Source: Rhizobium alarense (GTDB lineage Bacteria > Pseudomonadota > Alphaproteobacteria > Rhizobiales > Rhizobiaceae). From it: a stretch of DNA of 44,245 bases. The DNA is taken from NCBI RefSeq assembly GCF_021555155.1, contig NZ_JAKGBU010000042.1, forward strand, positions 1 to 44,245. The letters run 5' to 3'. Shown in pieces: positions 36,757-44,245 of the stretch. Made by a program: the position numbers and the translations under genes. Within the stretch, counting starts at the first letter, position 1; every line of letters begins with the position of its first letter. The notes beneath the pieces were generated by a model. It did not search any database, had not been told where the DNA came from, and worked only from the letters and a program-made list of their open reading frames with translations.

Positions 36757-37512
36757 TCAGGCCAGCAACGGCCGCAGCGCCGCCTGAACGGCGCGCATCG
36801 CCGGGAGATACCGTTCCGGCATGTCGACGGCCGGCGCATGGGCGGCCGGTGCGCCGATATTGAGCGCCGCCACCACCCGGCCGCGCGCGTTTTCCAGCGG
36901 CACAGCGATCGAGCAGAGCCCGATCTCCAGTTCCTGGTCGATCACCGCATGGCCTTCCCGCCGGATGCGGGCGAACTCGGCCATCAGCACGTCCGGGTCC
37001 GTCTTGGTGAAGGACGTGTTGGCCTTGAGGTCCGAGGCGGCCAGGATTGCGCGCGCCTCCGTCTCCGGCAGTGCCGCGAGCAGCACCCGCCCCATCGAGG
37101 CGCAATAGGCCGGCAGCCGCGAGCCCGCCGTCAGATTGATCGACATCACCCGCTTCTGCGCGGCGCGGGCCACATAAACGATCTCCGTGCCGTCGAGCAC
37201 GGAGGCGGATGCGCTCTGCCCGACCTCTTCCGACAGGCGGTCGAGGAAGGGCTGCACGAGGCGCGGCAGCGGGGTCGCCGAAAGATAGGCGTGGCCGAGC
37301 CTCAAAATCCGCGGCGTCAGCTCGAAGAACTTGCCGTCGTAGCGTGCATAGCCGAGCTCCGCCAGCGTCAGCAGACAGCGCCGCGCCGTCGCCCGGTCGA
37401 GCCCGGTGTCGCGGGCAACGTCCGAAATGGTCAGCCGCGGCTGCGTCTCCCCGAAGGCCTCGATGACCTTCAGACCCTTGGCAAACCCGCCGATGAAATC
37501 CGTTTCCCGCAT
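36757..37512 (-). CDS. pcaR: IclR family regulator of pcaIJF
   Basis: The 251-residue IclR protein has an N-terminal winged helix (FAKGLKVIEAFGETQPRLTI, DVARDTGLDRATARRCLLTL) and a C-terminal effector domain (LPAYCASMGRVLLAALPE, IGLCSIAVPLENARGRVVAA). The sequence and location divergent from pcaIJF identify it as PcaR, which in Pseudomonas activates pcaIJ in response to beta-ketoadipate. The ATG at 37512 (MRETDFIGGFAKGL) is preferred over an upstream frame that translates the palindromic repeat. The target is probably the repeat at 37741-37795. Confidence 0.9.
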   Translation of the reverse strand: MRETDFIGGFAKGLKVIEAFGETQPRLTISDVARDTGLDRATARRCLLTLAELGYARYDGKFFELTPRILRLGHAYLSATPLPRLVQPFLDRLSEEVGQSASASVLDGTEIVYVARAAQKRVMSINLTAGSRLPAYCASMGRVLLAALPETEARAILAASDLKANTSFTKTDPDVLMAEFARIRREGHAVIDQELEIGLCSIAVPLENARGRVVAALNIGAPAAHAPAVDMPERYLPAMRAVQAALRPLLA

Positions 37513-37540
37513 GCGGTTTCCTTTCCCCTTTTGCCGAAGT

Positions 37541-37574
37541 CCCCTCCCCAATCCCTCCCCACAAGGGGGAGGGG
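37541..37574. repeat. GC-rich palindromic intergenic repeat
   Basis: CCCTCCCC (37553-37560), a four-base loop ACAA and GGGGGAGGGG (37565-37574) form a strong hairpin, preceded by another CCCCTCCCC (37541-37549). This wording is widespread between genes in alphaproteobacteria. It lies just upstream of pcaR and could affect its leader RNA or simply mark a repeat insertion. Confidence 0.5.
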
Positions 37575-37740
37575 CTAACCCGTTGCGCCGCCGGTGCCAG
37601 CCCAACAGCCTTTTGCGCGCATCGCCGTCAGCACAAGGGAGCGCCTACAACAAAGATCCACGCTTGGTCGCCAACCCTGACGTTCACACCCGTTTCTGTG
37701 GGGGAGATGGCCGGCAGGCCAGAGGGGGACTTTTCAACTT

Positions 37741-37795
37741 CAACGCATTTTGTGCGATATATGAACAAATGTCAATTATCGCACAAAATGCGTTG
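37741..37795. promoter_or_regulatory. Perfect 19-bp inverted repeat: likely PcaR operator of pcaIJF
   Basis: CAACGCATTTTGTGCGATA (37741-37759) and its exact complement (37777-37795) are separated by 17 bp. Each arm contains GTGCGATA or TATCGCAC, the conserved half of the Pseudomonas PcaR box (GTTCGATAATCGCAC as recalled); extended into the spacer, each arm matches 11 of 15 positions. It overlaps every candidate pcaI promoter and lies 80 bp before the pcaI ATG. Two face-to-face sites fit binding of an IclR tetramer. Confidence 0.7.
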
Positions 37796-37874
37796 CCGCT
37801 TGTCCCGTTGCGATTTACCTATGCTGCCCAAGGGCGAGCCTGCCGGGCGTGTCGGCGCGCCGAGGGAGACCTTC

Positions 37875-38578
<704 letters not shown>

Positions 38579-38582
<4 letters not shown>

Positions 38583-39283
38583 CCGCCGATACAAACACGA
38601 TCGACACCCGCGAGGACATCAAGCTTACCAACGCCCAGATCGCCTGGCGCGCGGCGCAGGATATTTTCGACGGCGCCTATGTCAACCTCGGCATCGGCTT
38701 TCCCGAGATGGTCGCCCGCTACCAGCCGGAAGGCCGGCAGGCGATCTTCCACACGGAAAACGGCATCCTCGATTTCGGCGAGGCGCCGCCCGAAGGTGAG
38801 GAGGACTGGGACCTCATCAATGCCGGCAAGAAGGCGGTGACGCTGAAGCCGGGCTCGGCCTTTTTCCACCACGCCGACAGCTTCGCCATGGTGCGCGGCG
38901 GCCATCTCGATGTCGCGATCCTCGGCGCCTACCAGGTGGCCGAGACCGGCGACCTTGCCAACTGGCGCGTCGGCTCCAAGGGCGTGCCCGCCGTCGGCGG
39001 CGCGATGGACCTCGTGCATGGCGCAAAACAGGTCGTCGTCATCACCGAGCATGTCACCAAGAAGGGTGAGCCGAAGCTCGTCGAACGCTGCACCTTCCCG
39101 CTGACCGGCGTCGGCTGCATCACCCGCATCTATACGAGCCATGCCGTCGTCGACATCGTCAAAGGCCGCTTCGTGCTGCGCGAAAAGCTCGCCGGCATGT
39201 CGTTCGACGAACTGCAGGCGATGACCGGCGCGAAGCTGCACATCGAGGGCGCCGTCGCCGATCTCGTCGTGCCGGCGCTTTGA
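38579..39283 (+). CDS. pcaJ: 3-oxoadipate CoA-transferase subunit B
   Basis: The 234-residue SCOT-B-type subunit has the catalytic glutamate E60 in FHTENGILDFGEAP, which forms the acyl-CoA thioester intermediate. Other family features are GAYVNLGIGFPEMVARY, DLVHGAKQVVVITEHVTKKG and VGCITRIYTSHAVVDIV. It starts in an ATGA overlap with pcaI and ends 10 bp before pcaF. Confidence 0.95.
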
Positions 39284-39293
39284 GGAGACGATC

Positions 39294-40499
<1,206 letters not shown>

Positions 40500-40560
40500 G
40501 GCGCAGCGGACGGCTCTGCCGAATGCGAGTTGACCCTACCCCTGATCCGCCGGCGTCGGC

Positions 40561-40590
40561 ACATGCCGGGTGTGGCCGGGTGTGGCCGGG
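40561..40590. repeat. Short tandem repeat (about 10 bp x 3)
   Basis: TGTGGCCGGG occurs twice in tandem (40571-40590), preceded by a degenerate copy ACATGCCGGG (40561-40570). It lies between the convergent 3' ends of pcaF and the TetR gene. Probably slippage-derived; no function is apparent. Confidence 0.4.
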
Positions 40591-40654
40591 CGTGCTTGTC
40601 TCTATCGATTGGGGATGAAGCCGTGGCCGTCAGGCGCGCCATCGCTCCGCCGTC

Positions 40655-41233
40655 TCATCGCTTGCGCAGCCCGTCGACGAATACGTCGACCATGCGCAGC
40701 GCCGTCGGCTGCCAGTCGCCGCTGCCCTGCGAGTAGTAAATACCCACGAGCGTGCGCAGCAGGTCCTCGGGCGGAACATCGTCACGCACCAGGCCGGCCT
40801 TGACCGCCCGGTCGAGAAGCAGGCGGATGGCCCCGATCATCCGGCCGTAGGAATAGGCCTTCAGCTCCGAGGAGCCGTGCGCGGCAAGCTGCAGCGCTTC
40901 GATCATCCCCTTCTTCGTCGCCACCAGCCGGACATTCGCCTGAAGCCATGTCTTCAGTGCTTCCACCGGCGCCTCTTCCCGGGCAAGCCGCTCGGCCAGA
41001 TCCCCGAGCAGGTCCACCTCGTGCCGGTAGACGGCATCGAACAGAGCCTCGCGCGTCGGAAAATGCCGATAGAGCGTGCCGATGCCCACGCCGGCCTGCC
41101 GGGCAACGGCCTCGAGGCTCGCCTGCGGCCCGCCGGCGCTGAACACCGTCGTCGCCGCTTCGAGCAGTCTCTCGCGATTGCGGATCGAATCCGCCCGCAA
41201 CTTGCGCCTTGATTTTCCGGTCTCTTGTTCCAT
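40655..41233 (-). CDS. TetR/AcrR family repressor of the aldehyde oxidoreductase operon
   Basis: The 192-residue regulator has a TetR helix-turn-helix at about 28-75 (ASLEAVARQAGVGIGTLYRH, FPTREALFDAVYRHE) after a lysine/arginine-rich N-terminus, and a C-terminal helical ligand domain. It is divergent from the Pao-type operon, and a palindrome sits in the operon's promoter spacer (41258-41286), so repression relieved by a substrate aldehyde or related compound is likely. The effector is unknown. Confidence 0.88.
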   Translation of the reverse strand: MEQETGKSRRKLRADSIRNRERLLEAATTVFSAGGPQASLEAVARQAGVGIGTLYRHFPTREALFDAVYRHEVDLLGDLAERLAREEAPVEALKTWLQANVRLVATKKGMIEALQLAAHGSSELKAYSYGRMIGAIRLLLDRAVKAGLVRDDVPPEDLLRTLVGIYYSQGSGDWQPTALRMVDVFVDGLRKR

Positions 41234-41257
41234 CTGCCGAATACCGGGCCTGCCCTC

Positions 41258-41286
41258 TTGCTAAACGGAGGATGCCTCCGTATATT
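41258..41286 (+). promoter_or_regulatory. Promoter with TetR-type palindrome in its spacer
   Basis: A -35-like TTGCTA (41258-41263) and a -10-like TATATT (41281-41286) are 17 bp apart and read toward the oxidoreductase operon. Between them lies ACGGAGG-ATG-CCTCCGT (41265-41281), a perfect 7-bp inverted repeat with a 3-bp centre, the size and symmetry of TetR operators. Bound repressor would exclude RNA polymerase. The leader to the first gene is about 140 nt. Confidence 0.65.
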
Positions 41287-41433
41287 GTCCCTGCGCCGCC
41301 AAAGCGAGAAACCTCTCACTGCTTTCCGGTCGCGGGCGACGGATCAAGCGCTTCGCCCTTTCCCCATGCCAAACGTTCCGCCGCTCTCCGGCGGTTCAGA
41401 TCCATACACCACTATCACTGAATGGAGTACCCG

Positions 41434-41931
41434 ATGTCACTCTCCATCAGCCTCACCATCAATGGCGAGCCACGTGAAGTCGCGCTGGACGACCCGCGGG
41501 TGACGCTGCTCGACCTCCTGCGCGAGCGGCTCGACCTTACGGGAACGAAAAAGGGCTGCGACAGGGGCCAATGCGGCGCCTGCACCGTGCTCGTCGATGG
41601 ACGGCGCATCAATTCCTGTCTTTCACTGGCCGCAAGCCTCCACGGGGCCGACGTCACCACGATCGAGGGGCTGGCGAACGGGCAGTCGCTGCACCCGGTG
41701 CAGGCCGCCTTCATCGAATGCGACGGCTTCCAGTGCGGTTTTTGCACGCCGGGCCAGATCATGAGCGCCGTCGGGCTGATTGCCGAGGGCCGGGCCGGCG
41801 ACGATCCGGAGCGTGTACGCGAACTGATGAGCGGCAATCTCTGTCGATGCGGCGCCTATCAGGGCATCACCGAGGCGGTGCTCGAGGCGCAGAAAACCCT
41901 CGCCGAGGACAAGAGGAGGGATGCGGCATGA
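41434..41931 (+). CDS. Aldehyde oxidoreductase 2Fe-2S subunit (PaoA/XDH small subunit)
   Basis: The 165-residue iron-sulfur subunit of the xanthine oxidase family has a plant-type cluster (CDRGQCGACTVLVDGRRINSC) and a C-terminal cluster (CGFCTPGQ plus SGNLCRCGAY). It passes electrons from the molybdenum site toward FAD. Unlike E. coli PaoA it has no Tat signal, so the complex is probably cytoplasmic. The ATG at 41434 is chosen because GGAG lies seven bases upstream; an ATG at 41422 adds four residues. It overlaps the next gene in an ATGA. Confidence 0.92.
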   Translation: MSLSISLTINGEPREVALDDPRVTLLDLLRERLDLTGTKKGCDRGQCGACTVLVDGRRINSCLSLAASLHGADVTTIEGLANGQSLHPVQAAFIECDGFQCGFCTPGQIMSAVGLIAEGRAGDDPERVRELMSGNLCRCGAYQGITEAVLEAQKTLAEDKRRDAA

Positions 41932-42986
41932 ACTGCTTCGATTTCGTCCGCCCGGCAACCATCGCGGAAGCCATTGCCGCCGCGGCCGAGCCGGGGGCGG
42001 CCTATCTCGCCGCCGGCACCAACCTCATCGACCTGATGAAGATCGGTGCGTCCCGGCCACAGCGGCTGGTCGACGTCACCCGGCTGCCCGGCCTCGACGG
42101 CATCGAATGGCTGGCGGACGGCGGCCTGCGCATCGGCGCCATGGTCCGCAATGCGGACCTTGCCTATGATCAGCGCTTCGCCCGAATCTTTCCGGCTGTC
42201 GCCGAGGCCCTGCTTTCCGGCGCATCGGCCCAGCTTCGCAACGTGGCGACCGTCGGCGGCAACCTGATGCAGCGCACCCGCTGTGCCTATTTCCACGATA
42301 CGGCGAGCGCCTGCAACCGCCGCCAGCCCGGATCCGGCTGCGACGCGCTGCACGGCGAGAACCGGCTGCAGGCGGTGCTGGGCTGGAGCGAACACTGCAT
42401 CGCCACCCATCCCTCCGATTTCTGCGTGCCTCTGGTGGCGCTGGACGCCGTGGTCGAGGTGGAGGGGCCGGACGGACGCCGGGAGGTTCTGCTCGAAGAC
42501 CTGCACAATCTTCCCGGCGACACGCCCGAAAAGGAAACGGCACTTGCGCCCGGCGACCTGATCGTCGGACTTCGTCTGCCGGCCGAAGCGGCAAGCTTCG
42601 CCGCAAACGCACGTTACCTGAAACTGCGCGAGCGCATGTCCTATGCCTTCGCCGTCGTTTCGGCCGCGGCCGCCCTCCGGATCGAGGATGGCGTGATCCG
42701 CGAGGCGCGTCTCGCCCTCGGCGCTGTCGCGCCGAAGCCCTGGCGTGCCAAGGCTGCGGAAGCCGCGCTTGCCGGCACCGCGCCGACCGCGGAAAACTTC
42801 GCGAAGGCGGCCGGGATCGCGCTCGGCGAGGCCAGGCCGTCCGGCGACAACACCTTCAAGATCGAACTGGCGCGCCGCATCGTCGTGCGCGCGCTGACCC
42901 TTGCATCGGAGGGAACGCCGGCCGTCATGCCCGCACTGCCGGCCTCGCCCTTCTCGACACATCCGGAAACGCAACATGTCGCCTGA
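41928..42986 (+). CDS. Aldehyde oxidoreductase FAD subunit (PaoB type) with extra Fe-S cluster
   Basis: The protein of 352 residues is the FAD-binding subunit: AAGTNLIDLMK (FAD pyrophosphate loop), SAQLRNVATVGGNLMQRTRC and a C-terminal CO-dehydrogenase flavoprotein domain. A cysteine-bearing insertion follows (CAYFHD, ASACNRR, GSGCDALHGEN, SEHCIATHPSDFC), the kind that holds an additional 4Fe-4S cluster in E. coli PaoB and 4-hydroxybenzoyl-CoA reductase-like enzymes. This separates it from ordinary xanthine dehydrogenases. The start is in ATGA overlap with the 2Fe-2S gene; the end overlaps the large-subunit gene by 11 bases. Confidence 0.91.
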   Translation: MNCFDFVRPATIAEAIAAAAEPGAAYLAAGTNLIDLMKIGASRPQRLVDVTRLPGLDGIEWLADGGLRIGAMVRNADLAYDQRFARIFPAVAEALLSGASAQLRNVATVGGNLMQRTRCAYFHDTASACNRRQPGSGCDALHGENRLQAVLGWSEHCIATHPSDFCVPLVALDAVVEVEGPDGRREVLLEDLHNLPGDTPEKETALAPGDLIVGLRLPAEAASFAANARYLKLRERMSYAFAVVSAAAALRIEDGVIREARLALGAVAPKPWRAKAAEAALAGTAPTAENFAKAAGIALGEARPSGDNTFKIELARRIVVRALTLASEGTPAVMPALPASPFSTHPETQHVA

Positions 42987-44245
42987 AGCAACCCCCATGA
43001 CCGCCCGCTACGGCTCGAACACCGGCCGGCCGCTGACCCGTCGCGACGGCCTGCTCAAGGTCACCGGCCGTGCCACCTATGCGGCCGACAACCATCCCGC
43101 CGGCATGCTCTATGCCGTCACCGCCGTGAGCAGGATCGCCCGTGGCCGCGTGACGTCGCTCGATGTCGCCGCAGCAAAGGCCCATCCCGGCGTCGTCGAG
43201 GTGCTGACGCCGGAAAACCGTCCGCCGCTCGCCCATGATCCGGATGAGAAGATGCCGCCCTTCGGCTTCCGCGTCGAGGTGCTGCAGGACTCCGGCGTGC
43301 GCTACGCCAACCAGCCGATCGCGCTGGTGATCGCCGAGACGCTGGAGGCGGCCACCGAGGGCGCCGCCCTTCTCGACCCGCGCTACGAGATCGAGAGCGC
43401 CCGCACCGATGTCGATACGGGCGAACAGTATGATCCCGAGAGCATCGGCGTCGGTGCTCCGCCGCGCACCGCCTATGGCGACGTCGAGGCGGGCCTGGCG
43501 GGTGCTGCGCGTGTCGTGGAAGCCGAGTACACCACACCGCCGCAATATCACAATGCGATGGAGCCGCACGCCGTCGTCGCAGCGTGGGACGGCGACCGGG
43601 TGATGCTCGACATGCCGAACCAGGCGCTGGCGCTGAGCTGCGCCTCCTATGCCGCCTATTTCGGCATACCGCCCGAAAACGTCACGATCCGCTCGCCCTT
43701 CCTCGGCGGCGGCTTCGGTTCGAAGGCGATCCTCAACGGCCCGCAGATCCTGGCGATCCTCGCCGCCCGCATGCTGAAACGGCCGGTCAAGCTCGTTCTG
43801 ACCCGCAGCCAGATGTACGGCCCCGTGGGCCATCGCGGCCGCACCTGGCAGACGCTCCGCCTTGGCATGGACACGGAGGGACGACTGACGGCGCTGCATC
43901 ATCGCACGATTGCCTCCACCTCCACCTTCGACGCGTTTATCGAGCCTGCCGCCAATGCTTCGCTGCCGCTCTATGCGAGCCCGGCGATCCTTGCCGAGCA
44001 CAAGGGGCTGAGGCTTGATATCGGCACGCCCGGGCCGATGCGCGCGCCCGGCGAGGCAAGCGGATCGGCAGCGCTCGAAGTGGCGATGGACGAGGCGGCG
44101 GAAGCCTGCGGCCTCGATCCGCTCGCCTTCCGCCTGGCAAACTATGCCGAAACCGAACCCGGTTCCGGCAAGCCCTATTCCTCCAAGGCGCTGCGCGAAT
44201 GCTACGAGGAAGGCGCGAAGCGTTTCGGCTGGGCGAGCCGTCCGC
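42976..44245 (+). CDS. Aldehyde oxidoreductase molybdenum-binding subunit (PaoC type), partial
   Basis: This large subunit is open to the window end (423 codons of an expected 700 or more). The aldehyde oxidase/xanthine dehydrogenase a/b hammerhead domain spans about 15-130 (DGLLKVTGRATYAADN), then come the Moco-domain motifs SPFLGGGFGSKAIL (near 240) and GPMRAPGEASGSAALEVAMD. The catalytic glutamate near the C-terminus lies outside. An in-frame ATG at 42997 is an alternative start. Homology to E. coli PaoC suggests oxidation of aromatic or other aldehydes to acids; a nicotinate- or isoquinoline-type hydroxylase is less likely given the PaoB-type partner. Confidence 0.9.
   Translation, partial: MSPEATPMTARYGSNTGRPLTRRDGLLKVTGRATYAADNHPAGMLYAVTAVSRIARGRVTSLDVAAAKAHPGVVEVLTPENRPPLAHDPDEKMPPFGFRVEVLQDSGVRYANQPIALVIAETLEAATEGAALLDPRYEIESARTDVDTGEQYDPESIGVGAPPRTAYGDVEAGLAGAARVVEAEYTTPPQYHNAMEPHAVVAAWDGDRVMLDMPNQALALSCASYAAYFGIPPENVTIRSPFLGGGFGSKAILNGPQILAILAARMLKRPVKLVLTRSQMYGPVGHRGRTWQTLRLGMDTEGRLTALHHRTIASTSTFDAFIEPAANASLPLYASPAILAEHKGLRLDIGTPGPMRAPGEASGSAALEVAMDEAAEACGLDPLAFRLANYAETEPGSGKPYSSKALRECYEEGAKRFGWASRP

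Larger units (their letters stand above)
37513..37874. other. pcaR-pcaI intergenic region (362 bp)
   Basis: This gap has no gene I can support. It holds the GC-rich palindrome at 37541-37574, an unstructured stretch to about 37730, and the AT-richer pcaI control region with the long inverted repeat at 37741-37795. Possible pcaI promoter boxes are TTCAAC (37733-37738) with GATATA (37756-37761), 17 bp apart, or TTGTGC (37750-37755) with AATTAT (37774-37779). The leader from there to the pcaI ATG is about 100 nt and has CGAGGGAGA near its end. Confidence 0.6.

Overview
The window is high-GC DNA from an alphaproteobacterium, most likely a member of the Rhizobiaceae (Ensifer/Sinorhizobium, Shinella or Rhizobium type). 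The evidence is the pcaDCHGB order with divergent pcaQ, a fused MrpA-MrpB (PhaAB) antiporter subunit, paired LivKHMGF-type ABC importers and short GC-rich intergenic palindromes. Genes are dense, many overlap by 1 to 11 bases, and there is no sign of phage, transposase, CRISPR, rRNA or tRNA.

Region 1 (1-10874) is a catabolic/uptake island I cannot match to a named pathway. A leftward RpiR regulator and glutamine-synthetase-like ligase face a rightward operon. That operon encodes an N-formylglutamate-amidohydrolase-like protein, two paralogous isochorismatase-fold amidohydrolases, a complete branched-chain-type ABC importer and a class III aminotransferase. The set suggests import and step-wise dismantling of an amide-, ureido- or amine-bearing compound. 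At the left edge a further leftward gene starts behind a promoter buried in inverted repeats.

Region 2 (11120-23572) is more housekeeping in character: the six-gene Mrp/Pha cation/proton antiporter operon, an AstE/AspA-type zinc deacylase, cardiolipin synthase, an endonuclease/exonuclease/phosphatase-family protein, an Lrp regulator divergent from an aromatic/aspartate aminotransferase, a YitT membrane protein and an ArsC/YffB-like protein.

Region 3 (23586-40499) is a complete protocatechuate branch of the beta-ketoadipate pathway. It has a LivKHMGF importer (probably for protocatechuate or a similar aromatic acid), pcaDCHGB under the LysR regulator PcaQ, pobA with the AraC-type PobR, the IclR regulator PcaR and pcaIJ-pcaF. 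Together they would take 4-hydroxybenzoate through protocatechuate to succinyl-CoA and acetyl-CoA. Candidate operators are visible: a PcaQ-type site in the pcaD/pcaQ gap, a weaker relative ahead of the importer, and a perfect 19-bp inverted repeat ahead of pcaI. A BKACE (DUF849) beta-keto-acid cleavage gene beside pcaQ is broken by what looks like a deletion between short direct repeats that removed its metal-binding motif. A cytoplasmic sulfite-oxidase-like molybdoenzyme sits between pobR and pcaR.

Region 4 (40655-44245) is a TetR regulator divergent from a PaoABC-type molybdenum aldehyde oxidoreductase operon whose large subunit runs off the window. A palindrome occupies the promoter spacer. 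Its position next to pob/pca suggests, without proving, oxidation of aromatic aldehydes to acids that feed the pathway.
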